A DNA stretch of 64,000 nucleotides from Hymenobacter psychrophilus (GTDB lineage Bacteria; Bacteroidota; Bacteroidia; Cytophagales; Hymenobacteraceae): contig NZ_FNOV01000003.1 of NCBI RefSeq assembly GCF_900107135.1, positions 310,001 through 374,000 on the forward strand. Reading direction: 5' to 3'. Positions 1 to 8,144 of the stretch are shown in pieces. Every line of letters begins with the position of its first letter. Within the stretch, counting starts at the first letter, position 1. Both the position numbers and the translations under genes were made by a program. A model generated the notes under the pieces. The model searched no databases. It was not told the origin of the DNA and saw only the letters and a program-made list of their open reading frames with translations.

Positions 1-1
1 G

Positions 2-127
2 ACTGTAGCCCCCGGCCCGGCTACCCGAACGGTGCCCGTACCGCTGGCCGAACTGGTACCGGGGGTGTACTCGGTACGGGCGCGCACCAGCCGCTGGCGC
101 GGGGTGCAGCGGCTGCTGGTAGAGTAG
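2..127 (+). CDS. 3' end of a T9SS-sorted secreted protein (partial)
   Basis: Only the last 41 codons lie in the window, read in frame from base 2 to the TAG at 125-127. The peptide ends in a pattern typical of type A T9SS C-terminal sorting domains: a run of short beta strands, then LVPGVYSVRA, a basic segment, and a final hydrophobic VQRLLVE. In this family the tail directs an outer-membrane-crossing protein to the SprA translocon, which is encoded at 25.5-33 kb. The protein's own function lies upstream and cannot be judged. The stop codon sits inside a long hairpin (92-148). Confidence 0.65.
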   Translation, partial: TVAPGPATRTVPVPLAELVPGVYSVRARTSRWRGVQRLLVE

Positions 128-148
128 CCGCTGCACCCCGCGCCAGCG
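92..148. repeat. 23-bp perfect inverted repeat spanning a stop codon
   Basis: The left arm 92-114 and right arm 126-148 are exact reverse complements and enclose an 11-nt loop. The TAG stop of the upstream gene falls at the loop/right-arm border. No T-tract follows, so it is not a classical intrinsic terminator, but the RNA would fold into a very stable 3' hairpin that could stop polymerase or protect the mRNA end. Confidence 0.8.
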
Positions 149-309
149 TTGGCCTTAAGTGCCGGTTTGAGCCGTACCACCAAGAGCTGACTAATGGTGT
201 TGCACCAGCCGCAGGTTGGCTGTTGATGTGCAGCCGACAAGACGCCCATCACATGCCGCTGGGGCCAGTTCAGACACTAATGGCTACGGACTGACGACTA
301 AATGCTGGC

Positions 310-340
310 TTGTTTGCGGCAATTTCTTGTTGTACCTTTG
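310..340 (+). promoter_or_regulatory. Promoter of the rimP-nusA-infB operon
   Basis: TTG at 310-312, a 20-bp spacer, then TACCTTTG at 333-340. This matches the Bacteroidetes housekeeping promoter (TTG, 19-21 bp, TAnnTTTG). Transcription should start near 345-348, leaving a leader of about 75 nt before rimP. Confidence 0.7.
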
Positions 341-363
341 CCCCACACGATGAAAGTAAGACC

Positions 364-394
364 AGAGGGGACGTATCGTCCCCTCTTTCTTTTT
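364..394 (+). terminator. Terminator-like hairpin in the rimP leader (candidate attenuator)
   Basis: A perfect 10-bp stem (364-373 with 377-386), a 3-nt loop and the T-rich tail TTCTTTTT lie between the promoter at 310-340 and the rimP start at 422. The tail polarity shows it acts on + strand transcripts. A full stop here would give an RNA of only about 50 nt, so reading into rimP-nusA-infB must require read-through or antitermination. The E. coli nusA operon has leader terminators and is autoregulated by NusA, so a similar logic is plausible but inferred. Confidence 0.65.
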
Positions 395-421
395 ACCGCC
401 CCTTACCCGGGCCCGCTGCCT

Positions 422-901
422 ATGACCCTCGACCGTAACCTGCTGCTGGAAATGCTGCGCGATAGTCTGCCCCTCGAAGGCACCCTGTTCGCGGTAGATT
501 TGACTGTTTCGGATTCCGTGCGGCCTAAAGTAACCGTTACGCTCGATGGCGAGCAGGGCCTGGGAATTGATGAGTGTGCGCAGGTAAGCCGCCGGCTGGC
601 CCGCCGCATCGAGGAGCACTACGGCGACGAGCTGAGCTACACGCTCGAAGTAACCTCGCCCGGCGCCGACCAGCCCCTGCGCGACCCGCGCCAGTACGCC
701 CGTCACGTAGGCCGCACCCTGCAGCTGAAACTGCAGGACGGCACCGAGAAAACCGGCAAGCTCGAAACCATTCTGCCCGATGGCGAAGGCATCGAGCTGG
801 CCGAAATTATCAAGGATAAGCACAAGCAGAAAATCCTGCCCGTCGTAGTCGTGCCCTTCGCGGGCATTACCGAGGCGGTAGTGGTTATCTCCTTCAAATG
901 A
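422..901 (+). CDS. rimP: Ribosome maturation factor RimP
   Basis: A 159-aa protein needed for maturation of the 30S ribosomal subunit. The N-terminal alpha/beta domain carries the family signature around the segment LGIDECAQVSRRL and EVTSPGADQPLRDPRQY, and the C-terminal part (about residue 90 on) is the small SH3-like barrel. Its length is normal for the family. The ATG at 422 was chosen because family homology begins there; an in-frame ATG at 350 would add 24 residues encoded by the leader hairpin. It is the first gene of rimP-nusA-infB, the same order as in many bacteria. Confidence 0.93.
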   Translation: MTLDRNLLLEMLRDSLPLEGTLFAVDLTVSDSVRPKVTVTLDGEQGLGIDECAQVSRRLARRIEEHYGDELSYTLEVTSPGADQPLRDPRQYARHVGRTLQLKLQDGTEKTGKLETILPDGEGIELAEIIKDKHKQKILPVVVVPFAGITEAVVVISFK

Positions 902-910
902 GTTTTCGAG

Positions 911-1026
911 TTGTTAGCTGATAGCCATTAGCTGATAGCCTTGTTTCTGAGTTATTCACCTTTTGGCAGTAGCCGTTAGCCCTCCCCGATGGAAAGCTAA
1001 CAGCTAAAAGCTGACAGCTAAAAGCT
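911..1026. repeat. Intergenic inverted word-repeat, word TTAGCTG
   Basis: The left arm (911-940) repeats TTAGCTGATAGCC-like units; the right arm (995-1026) repeats the complementary AGCTAACAGCT-like units; the core is about 54 bp. It fills nearly the whole spacer from the rimP stop to 6 bp before the nusA ATG. It is one of six elements in the window with this architecture but different words. Confidence 0.6.
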
Positions 1027-1032
1027 TAAAAA

Positions 1033-2589
1033 ATGAACAGCAGCGTCCTGATTGAATCGTTTGCCGAATTCGCCCGCTCGAAAAACATCGACCGGCCCAC
1101 CATGATGAGCATCCTGGAGGAAGTGTTTCGCACGATGATTCGCAAAAAGTACGACGACGACTCCAACTTCGACGTCATCCTCAACGTGGACCAGGGCGAC
1201 CTGGAAATCTGGCGCAACCGCGAAATTGTGGACGATAACTCGGAGGATATCTGGGATTTCGATAAGATTCCGCTGGCCGAAGCCCAGAAGATTGAGCCTG
1301 ACTTTGAGGTGGGCGAAGAAGTGGCCGAGGAAGTAAAGCTGGAGGATTTCGGCCGCCGTGCCGTGCTCATGGCCCGTCAGACGCTGATTCAGCGCGTGAA
1401 GGACCTGGAGCGCGACTTGCTCTACCAGACCTATAAGGATCAGGTGGGCGAAATTGTAGTAGGCGAAGTGTACCAGGTGTGGGGCCGCGAGGCGCTCATC
1501 CTTGATAAAGACGACAACGAGCTGAGCCTGCCTAAAACCGAGCAGATTCCGAAAGACCGCTACCGCAAGGGCGACAACATCCGCGCCGTGGTACACCGCG
1601 TGGATGTGCTCAACGGCACGCCCAAAATTATTCTTTCGCGTGCTGCCCCAGCTTTCCTCGAGCGCCTGATGGAGCAGGAGGTACCCGAGATTTTCGACGG
1701 CCTCATCACCATCAAAAACATCGTGCGCGAACCCGGCGAGCGGGCCAAAGTAGCCGTGGAGAGCTACGACGAACGTATCGACCCTGTCGGTGCCTGCGTG
1801 GGCATGAAAGGCTCACGTATTCACGCCGTGGTGCGCGAGCTTGAAAACGAGAACATCGACATTATCAACTACACCGACAATCTGGAGCTGTACATCGCCC
1901 GGGCCCTGTCGCCGGCCAAGCTCACGTCGATGAAAATCAACGAGCAGACCGGCCGCGTATCGGTGTTCCTGCGACCCGACCAGGTAAGCCTGGCCATTGG
2001 TCGCGGCGGTGCCAATATCAAGCTGGCTTCACGGCTGGTGGGTATGGAAATCGACGTATTCCGCGATGCGGGCGACTTCGAAGAGGACATTGCCCTCGAC
2101 GAGTTCAGCGACGAAGTGGAAGCTTGGATTATCGATGAGCTGAAGAAAATCGGCCTCGATACCGGCCGCGCCGTACTAGCGGTGAACAAAGAAGACATTG
2201 TGCGCCGCACCGAGTTGGAGGAGGAAACCGTAGAGGAGTTGTTCCGGGTTATCCGCAACGAATTCGACGACGAAGCCGAAGCGGCTCCCAAGCCCCGCTT
2301 CGCCGATGACGAGGAGGCCACCGCTGAAGAAACGGGAGCTGCCGACAATGCCATCGACGACGTCAGCAACACCGACGCAGTCGCCAACATCGTCAGCAAC
2401 GACGAGGCCGGCGACGCAGCAACTGATGAGCCGTCGGGCGCTGAAGATGCGGTTGAACCAACGGCCGAAGTAGCCGAAATGAGTGAGGCGCCCGCCGAAA
2501 CCAGTGAAGAGCAGCCGGTAACGGATGCCGACACGGAATCGGAGCCGCTTAAAAACGACGATTCACCAAATTCCGGCGCCGCGCAATGA
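1033..2589 (+). CDS. nusA: Transcription termination/antitermination factor NusA
   Basis: A 518-aa RNA-polymerase-binding factor controlling pausing, termination and antitermination. The N-terminal polymerase-binding domain covers about 1-130, the S1 RNA-binding domain about 136-203, and two KH domains about 215-345 with GxxG-type loops VGMKGSRI (257-264) and IGRGGANI (322-329). From about 410 to the end is a strongly acidic, low-complexity tail rich in Glu, Asp and Ala, replacing the AR repeats of E. coli NusA. It is cotranscribed with rimP and infB. The upstream leader hairpin (364-394) would make NusA a candidate regulator of its own operon. Confidence 0.96.
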   Translation: MNSSVLIESFAEFARSKNIDRPTMMSILEEVFRTMIRKKYDDDSNFDVILNVDQGDLEIWRNREIVDDNSEDIWDFDKIPLAEAQKIEPDFEVGEEVAEEVKLEDFGRRAVLMARQTLIQRVKDLERDLLYQTYKDQVGEIVVGEVYQVWGREALILDKDDNELSLPKTEQIPKDRYRKGDNIRAVVHRVDVLNGTPKIILSRAAPAFLERLMEQEVPEIFDGLITIKNIVREPGERAKVAVESYDERIDPVGACVGMKGSRIHAVVRELENENIDIINYTDNLELYIARALSPAKLTSMKINEQTGRVSVFLRPDQVSLAIGRGGANIKLASRLVGMEIDVFRDAGDFEEDIALDEFSDEVEAWIIDELKKIGLDTGRAVLAVNKEDIVRRTELEEETVEELFRVIRNEFDDEAEAAPKPRFADDEEATAEETGAADNAIDDVSNTDAVANIVSNDEAGDAATDEPSGAEDAVEPTAEVAEMSEAPAETSEEQPVTDADTESEPLKNDDSPNSGAAQ

Positions 2590-2615
2590 GTGCGCGGCGG
2601 CCGGTACGGCAAGGG

Positions 2616-2649
2616 CGTTGAAATCGGGCCGGGTGGCTTGATTTCAACG
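2616..2649 (+). other. Stable hairpin between nusA and infB
   Basis: A 15-bp stem (2616-2630 with 2635-2649, two G-T pairs) with loop GGGT lies 26 bp after the nusA stop and 23 bp before the infB -7 box. No T-tract follows. It could be a processing site, a 3' stabiliser or a weak terminator separating nusA from infB. Confidence 0.55.
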
Positions 2650-2672
2650 TCGCCCGGCAAGATTTAATGTAG

Positions 2673-2680
2673 TACCTTTG
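2673..2680 (+). promoter_or_regulatory. Internal infB promoter (-7 box TACCTTTG)
   Basis: The sequence matches the Bacteroidetes -7 consensus, but no TTG lies at the expected distance upstream. It would give infB its own transcript with a leader of roughly 30 nt. Confidence 0.45.
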
Positions 2681-2713
2681 CAACTGAATAAGAGCATCGT
2701 TCGCGAGCACAGA

Positions 2714-5700
2714 ATGGCGGAAGCATCAACTAAACGGCTAAATCAGGCGGCCAAAGACCTGAACGTTGGCATCTCCACGATTGTGGATTATCTGACGGAA
2801 AAAGGGCATTCCATCGAAAACAAACCAACGACCAAGCTAACGGCCGAGCAGGTAACCCAGCTCAATAAGGCCTTTGCTTCGTCGGTGCAGGATAAGAAGG
2901 AAGCCGAAAAAGTCAGCCAGGCCAAGCGCCAGAGCGAGCTGGAAGCCGCTGCGGCTCAGTCCCGTGCGTCTGAGGCTGCCAGGCCAACGCCTGTTGCGGC
3001 CCCCGAGCCGAAGCCTGAGCCGGTTGCTGCTACGCCTGTTCCTGCTCCCACCCCACCGGCCCCCGCCACACCTTCGGCCCCGGAAGCTCCGGTAGCCGCC
3101 AAACCCGCTGCCCCAACACCGGAGCCGGCTCCGGCTCCTGCTCCTGAAGCGGCCGACACCCCCCGGGTGCCAGGCCTGAAGGTGTTGGGCAAAATCGAGC
3201 TCGACTCGAAAGGCCGCCCCGTGCGCCCCAAGGCTGAAAAGCCAGCGGCCCCCGCGAAGCCCGCCGAGCCCAAAGCGCCCGAAGCCAAAACGTCGGCTCC
3301 TAAAGCTGCAGAGCCCAAGGTAGCCGAAGCCAAGGCAACGGAGACAATCGCTCCTGCCGAAGCAAAAGCGCCGGAAGCTAAGGCTCCGGAGGCCAAAGCG
3401 CCGGTAACTAGCGCCCCCGCTGAGACCAAGACCCCCGAGGCGAAAGCACCGGAGGCCGCAGCAAAGCCTGCCGAAGCCGCTAAAGCCGAAGCCAAGCCTG
3501 CTGCCAGCGCTCCAACCGCACCGGTTGCTGCTGCTCCGGCCGCAACTACGCCGGCTCCGGCCGCCCCCGCCGCCGAAGACAACACTATCGTTGCCAAAGC
3601 CGATCAGCTAAAGGGCCTGACGGTACTGGGTAAAATTGAGCTACCTACCGACTCGTCGCGCCGCGGTGGTCGTGGAGCGCGCCCGGTGGCCTCGTCCGAC
3701 GTGCGTAAGAGTGGCCTCAGCGCCGACAAGAAAAAGCGCCAGCGCATCCCGATGAATGGCCCCGGCCAGACGGGTGGACCTCGTCCGACCGGCACCGGTC
3801 AGGGCGCCCGTCCGACTGGTACGGGTCCGGCCGCTAACCGCGCCGGCAACCGTGGGCCGGGCACGCCGCGTCCGAACGCCGCGCCGCTCACGCCCGAGCA
3901 GAACGACAAGCAGATTCAGGAGCAGATCAAGGCTACGCTGGCCAAGCTCAGCGGCGGCCGTGGTCAGTCGCAGAACCGCGCTAAGTATCGCCGCGACAAG
4001 CGGAGCAACGCCGCTGACGACCGCGAGGCGATGCGTGCTCAGAACGAGCTGGACTCCAAGACGCTGAAAGTAACCGAGTTCATCTCGGCCAACGACCTGG
4101 CGTCGCTCATGGACGTGTCGGTGAACGAAGTAATTAAGGTGTGCCTGAACATGGGCATGTTCGTTTCCATCAACCAGCGCCTCGACGCCGAAGCCATTAC
4201 CGTAATTGCCGATGAGTTCGGCTACGATATTGAGTTCCTGTCGGCTGAAGAAGAGGAAACGGTAGCCGAGATTGAGGACGACGAGGCTGACCTGCAGCCC
4301 CGCGCCCCCATTGTGACCATCATGGGTCACGTCGACCACGGCAAGACTTCGCTGCTTGACTATATCAGGAGTGCCACGGTAGCCAAAGGCGAAGCCGGTG
4401 GTATCACCCAGCACATAGGCGCCTACGACGTGATGACCAAGTCGGATAAGCGCGTAACGTTCCTCGACACGCCGGGTCACGAAGCCTTTACCGCTATGCG
4501 AGCCCGTGGTGCCAAAGTCACCGACATTGCTATTATCGTGGTAGCGGCCGACGACTCGGTAATGCCCCAGACCCGGGAAGCCATTAACCACGCGCAAGCG
4601 GCTGGTGTGCCCATAGTTATTGCCCTCAACAAGATTGATAAGCCCGGCGCCAACCCCGATAAGGTGCGCGAAGAGCTGTCGGTGATGAACATTCTGGTAG
4701 AAGAGTGGGGCGGCAAGTATCAGAGCCAGGAAGTATCGGCTAAAACTGGTGCCGGCATTGATGACCTGTTGGAGAAAGTGCTGCTCGAAGCCGAGATTCT
4801 GGAGCTGAAGGCCAACCCTGACCGCAAGGCTGTGGGTACGGTTATCGAAGCCTCGCTCGACAAGGGCCGTGGTTACGTAACGACCATCCTGGTGCAAACC
4901 GGTACGATGGAAGTAGGCGACATTGTGCTGGCTGGTCCGCACTTTGGCCGTGTGAAAGCCATGACCGACCATCGTGGCAAGAAAATGAAGAAAGCCGGCC
5001 CGGCTACCCCGGTGCAGGTGCTCGGCCTGACGGGTGCGCCCCAGGCCGGCGACAAAATCCAGGTAATGGAAACCGAGCGCGAAGCCCGCGAACTGGCCAC
5101 CCAGCGTCAGCAGCTGGCCCGCGAGCAGAGCATGCGCACCAAGAAGCACATTACGCTCGACGAGATTGGTCGCCGTCTGGCAATCGGCTCGTTCAAGGAG
5201 CTGAACGTGATTGTGAAGGGCGACGTGGATGGCTCGGTGGAAGCCCTGTCCGACTCGCTGCTCAAGCTCAGCACCCCGGAAATTGCCGTCAACATTCTCA
5301 GCAAAGGGGTGGGTGCCATCTCGGAATCCGACGTATTGCTGGCCTCGGCCTCCGATGCCATCATCATCGGCTTCCAGGTGCGGCCTTCCATTAGTGCCCG
5401 TAAACTAGCTGAGCAGGAGCAGATTGATATCCGCCTCTACTCGATCATTTACAACGCCATCAACGAGGTGAAGGATGCCATGGAAGGCATGCTGGCCCCA
5501 ACGGTGAAGGAAGTGGTCGTGGCCAACGCCGAAATCCGTCAGGTGTTCAACATCACCAAAGTAGGTGCTATTGGCGGCTGTATGGTGACCGACGGCACGT
5601 TTACCCGCAAAACCAAGGTGCGCCTCGTGCGCAACGGCATTGTGGTGTACTCGGGCGACATCAAGGACCTCAAGCGCTACAAAGACGACGTGTCGGAAGT

Positions 5701-5806
5701 ACGCCAGGGTTACGAGTGCGGTATCTCACTCAAGAACTTCGACGACCTCCAGGAGGGCGACAATATCGAAGGCTTCGAGGAGCAGGAAATCAAGCGGACG
5801 CTCTAA
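2714..5806 (+). CDS. infB: Translation initiation factor IF-2
   Basis: A 1030-aa GTPase that places initiator tRNA on the 30S subunit and promotes subunit joining. An IF2N domain lies at about 5-50, followed by a long Ala/Pro/Glu/Lys-rich linker (about 85-300) containing [14 protein letters not shown] repeats, then a second IF2N-like segment near 440-490. The G domain has G1 GHVDHGKT at 538-545, DTPGH, NKID near 639 and SAKTG. Domains II-IV complete the C-terminus. The ATG at 2714 was chosen because a longer in-frame version would start inside the TACCTTTG promoter box. The linker is long compared with E. coli IF2 but usual for Bacteroidota. Confidence 0.96.
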   Translation: MAEASTKRLNQAAKDLNVGISTIVDYLTEKGHSIENKPTTKLTAEQVTQLNKAFASSVQDKKEAEKVSQAKRQSELEAAAAQSRASEAARPTPVAAPEPKPEPVAATPVPAPTPPAPATPSAPEAPVAAKPAAPTPEPAPAPAPEAADTPRVPGLKVLGKIELDSKGRPVRPKAEKPAAPAKPAEPKAPEAKTSAPKAAEPKVAEAKATETIAPAEAKAPEAKAPEAKAPVTSAPAETKTPEAKAPEAAAKPAEAAKAEAKPAASAPTAPVAAAPAATTPAPAAPAAEDNTIVAKADQLKGLTVLGKIELPTDSSRRGGRGARPVASSDVRKSGLSADKKKRQRIPMNGPGQTGGPRPTGTGQGARPTGTGPAANRAGNRGPGTPRPNAAPLTPEQNDKQIQEQIKATLAKLSGGRGQSQNRAKYRRDKRSNAADDREAMRAQNELDSKTLKVTEFISANDLASLMDVSVNEVIKVCLNMGMFVSINQRLDAEAITVIADEFGYDIEFLSAEEEETVAEIEDDEADLQPRAPIVTIMGHVDHGKTSLLDYIRSATVAKGEAGGITQHIGAYDVMTKSDKRVTFLDTPGHEAFTAMRARGAKVTDIAIIVVAADDSVMPQTREAINHAQAAGVPIVIALNKIDKPGANPDKVREELSVMNILVEEWGGKYQSQEVSAKTGAGIDDLLEKVLLEAEILELKANPDRKAVGTVIEASLDKGRGYVTTILVQTGTMEVGDIVLAGPHFGRVKAMTDHRGKKMKKAGPATPVQVLGLTGAPQAGDKIQVMETEREARELATQRQQLAREQSMRTKKHITLDEIGRRLAIGSFKELNVIVKGDVDGSVEALSDSLLKLSTPEIAVNILSKGVGAISESDVLLASASDAIIIGFQVRPSISARKLAEQEQIDIRLYSIIYNAINEVKDAMEGMLAPTVKEVVVANAEIRQVFNITKVGAIGGCMVTDGTFTRKTKVRLVRNGIVVYSGDIKDLKRYKDDVSEVRQGYECGISLKNFDDLQEGDNIEGFEEQEIKRTL

Positions 5807-5825
5807 GGAGCTTCCGGCTTGCTGT

Positions 5826-5872
5826 AAAAAGCATCGGCCCCATCCTGTTACAGGATGGGGCCGATGCTTTTT
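5826..5872. terminator. Terminator after infB, usable on both strands
   Basis: A perfect 22-bp stem (5826-5847 with 5851-5872), 3-nt loop and terminal A5/T5 runs. It closes the rimP-nusA-infB operon and can also end the leftward gene at 5920-6399. Confidence 0.9.
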
Positions 5873-5919
5873 AGCACAGTTGCTTTGACAATTAATGGCC
5901 TGCTGCTAACGGAACCAGT

Positions 5920-6399
5920 TTAAAAGAACAAAAAGCGCTTTTTATTGCGGTTACGATTACTCCGCTGCTTGTCCGTCATGGGCTTCCCTTTGGGGTCGAC
6001 GTAGCCGGCTGCCCGGGTAGCACCGCGCTTAGGCGGCTTGGCCCCTACCCTGTTGTCGCGATACTTACGCACGGTGAAGCCGCCGGTGCCCCGGTCGTAT
6101 TGGCGGTCGGGGCCGGCGGCGCGGCTGAGGCTGGAATTACCCGCGCCCGAGCGGGCTTCGAGCAGCTCCTGCTGCTGGTCGCGCTTACTCTCTTCAGCAT
6201 TCATGCTCATGCGACGCTGCATGTTGGCCACATCATCGGTCGTGGCTTTACCGCGCTTACGGGTCTGTTTCTGGGTTGCCTGCCGGGCCTGAGCTTCTTC
6301 GCGGGTCTGGCCGTCGAGCACGGCAGTTTGGGCGCGGGCAGCAGGGGAAGCGGCACAGGTAACGGCAGCCAGGGCCAGTAGGGAAAGTAATTTCTTCAT
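5920..6399 (-). CDS. Small secreted basic protein of unknown function
   Basis: 159 aa. The N-terminus has a clear signal peptide (MKKLLSLLALAAVTCAASPA, then ARAQT, cut after ARA). The mature part is highly hydrophilic, with Gln/Arg/Lys-rich probably helical stretches (about 30-95) and a very basic C-terminus ending NRNKKRFLFF. I recognise no domain. The start is the methionine of the signal peptide; the open frame extends 36 codons further but without signal-peptide character. It stands alone, convergent with infB. Confidence 0.7.
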   Translation of the reverse strand: MKKLLSLLALAAVTCAASPAARAQTAVLDGQTREEAQARQATQKQTRKRGKATTDDVANMQRRMSMNAEESKRDQQQELLEARSGAGNSSLSRAAGPDRQYDRGTGGFTVRKYRDNRVGAKPPKRGATRAAGYVDPKGKPMTDKQRSNRNRNKKRFLFF

Positions 6400-6575
6400 C
6401 AAAGCAGCGAAAACAATGGCAGTAGGGAATATGGCAAACGAACTGGCCACCAACGAAGTTAGTTCAAAGCGCCCGTAAAGTTGCCGGCTCCTGGCCTGGC
6501 GGCGCACGACAAAGCCGGCACTATCTGCCCAGGAGGCAGCCAGCGCCGGCTTGGTAGCAACAGGCGTGGTACAGC

Positions 6576-7001
6576 CTATGCCCGGTTACGCAAAGTATCG
6601 CGGATTTCGGTAAGCAATATCTCCTCCTTAGTCGGCAACGGATCGGCCACGGCCACCACTTCCTGGGGCTTCTTGTAGCGGTTGGCAATTTTCACGAGCC
6701 AGAAGATGGCAAAGGCCATCAGCAGGAAGGTGATAACGGCATTCAGAAACAGGCCGTAGTTGATAGTAGCAGCCTGCGCTGCCTTAGCGGCCTCCAGGGT
6801 GGGGTAGGTTTTGCCATCGAGCGAGAGGTACCATTCCTTGAAGTCGAGGCCACCGGTGAGTAGCGTCAGGATGGGCATCAGAATGTCGTCGGTGAGCGAG
6901 GTAACGATTTTACCAAAAGCCCCACCGATGATAACACCAACAGCCAGATCGAGCACATTGCCCTTGGAAATGAACTCTTTGAATTCGGAGACGAAACCCA
7001 T
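6576..7001 (-). CDS. mscL: Large-conductance mechanosensitive channel MscL
   Basis: A 141-aa inner-membrane channel that opens under membrane tension to release solutes on osmotic downshock. The N-terminal amphipathic helix and first membrane helix carry the family signature (FKEFISKGNVLDLAVGVIIG, residues 7-26); a periplasmic loop spans about 50-80; the second helix is about 84-106; the C-terminal cytoplasmic helix ends at EEILLTEIRDTL. The length is normal. It is a single gene with no obvious partner. Confidence 0.95.
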   Translation of the reverse strand: MGFVSEFKEFISKGNVLDLAVGVIIGGAFGKIVTSLTDDILMPILTLLTGGLDFKEWYLSLDGKTYPTLEAAKAAQAATINYGLFLNAVITFLLMAFAIFWLVKIANRYKKPQEVVAVADPLPTKEEILLTEIRDTLRNRA

Positions 7002-7199
7002 ATGCGGAATTTGGTTGACTATGAAGGAGAAAGTTGCGGTCTCAAGATAGAGTTTTTCCTATCTAAAAGAGTACCGGTGAGTTAGCGAAGTCAAATATGC
7101 TGCTTTGGCCCTTCGGCTGGCGCGTCTTTTCGCTCAACTCCACCTTTTGGCCGGTCGGCCGGGCCGCAGGCTGGGTGGGTAAGGCGCCTCAATTCGTTC

Positions 7200-7207
7200 T
7201 ATCTTTG
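7200..7207 (+). promoter_or_regulatory. -7 box TATCTTTG of the enoyl-CoA hydratase gene
   Basis: It matches TAnnTTTG 35 bp before the ATG at 7243. No convincing TTG lies at -33. Confidence 0.5.
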
Positions 7208-7242
7208 GCTCAGGTACTATCACCTTATCCCTCCCTCCCGCC

Positions 7243-8031
7243 ATGACCACCTTCGCCACCCTGCTCTACGACCTCGACACCGCTTCCGGCATCCTTACCA
7301 TCACCGTAAACCGTCCCGATAAGCTCAATGCCCTTAACGCCGCAACCATCGAGGATATCGGCACAGCCTTCGGGCAGGCTCAGGCCGATGCGAAGGTGCG
7401 CGGTATTTTGCTGACGGGCAGCGGCGAGAAGGCCTTCGTGGCCGGGGCCGATATTGTCGAACTGGCGGGCCTCGACGTGCTGGCCGCGCGCCGGGCGGCC
7501 GAGCGGGGCCAGGAAATTTTTGGGCGTATTGAGGCAGGTGCCAAGCCCGTTATTGCCGCCGTGAATGGCTTCGCGCTGGGCGGCGGTTGCGAGCTAGCCA
7601 TGGCCTGCCATATGCGGGTTGCCTCCTCAACCGCCCGCTTCGGCCAGCCCGAGGTGAACCTGGGCCTGATTCCGGGCTACGGTGGCACCCAGCGCCTGGC
7701 CCAGCTGGTGGGCAAAGGCAAGGCCATCGAGCTGCTGCTGACCGCCGACATGGTGAAGGCCGACCAGGCGCTCAGCCTGGGCCTGGTCAACCACGTAGTG
7801 CCCCAAGCCGAGCTGCTCGACTTCTGCCGCCAGCTTCTCACGCGCATTCTGGGCAAAGCCCCGCTGGCCGTGGGCCTGTGCCTCGACTCGGTGAATGCCT
7901 ACTACGACCAGCAGCGCCACGGCTACCAGACCGAAGCCGAAGGTTTCGCCCGCTGCTTCGCCTCCGACGACTTCAAAGAAGGCACCACCGCTTTCCTGGA
8001 AAAACGCCAAGCGGCCTTTACAGGGAATTAG
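7243..8031 (+). CDS. Enoyl-CoA hydratase/isomerase (crotonase family)
   Basis: 262 aa, likely hydrating trans-2-enoyl-CoA in fatty-acid or related acyl-CoA breakdown. The crotonase fold is clear: the oxyanion-hole segment FVAGADIVEL, then NGFALGGGCELAMAC and FGQPEVNLGLIPGYGGTQRL. Both glutamates used as acid/base in enoyl-CoA hydratases (in GGCEL and GQPEV) are present, favouring hydratase over a non-hydrating paralogue. Exact substrate cannot be read from sequence. Its TAG stop lies in the left arm of an AATTAGTAATT word-repeat. Confidence 0.88.
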   Translation: MTTFATLLYDLDTASGILTITVNRPDKLNALNAATIEDIGTAFGQAQADAKVRGILLTGSGEKAFVAGADIVELAGLDVLAARRAAERGQEIFGRIEAGAKPVIAAVNGFALGGGCELAMACHMRVASSTARFGQPEVNLGLIPGYGGTQRLAQLVGKGKAIELLLTADMVKADQALSLGLVNHVVPQAELLDFCRQLLTRILGKAPLAVGLCLDSVNAYYDQQRHGYQTEAEGFARCFASDDFKEGTTAFLEKRQAAFTGN

Positions 8032-8137
8032 TAATTGGTAATTAATAATTCTCTGGAATTGAGGAGATAATGCTATACACTTCCATCTACTGGAATCAAA
8101 GCAGCAATTCTTAATTACTAATTATCAATTACTAATT
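8026..8137. repeat. Intergenic inverted word-repeat, word AATTAGTAATT
   Basis: The left arm (8026-8052) and right arm (8106-8137) are built of AATTAGTAATT and AATTACTAATT units and are near reverse complements with small indels. The core is 53 bp. It begins within the stop region of the enoyl-CoA hydratase gene and ends 7 bp before the flippase ATG. Confidence 0.6.
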
Positions 8138-8144
8138 AAACGAA

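Noticed and set aside
2678..2713. Longer IF-2 start at 2678
   Set aside because: It would begin inside the TACCTTTG promoter box; the ATG at 2714 fits the IF2N domain.
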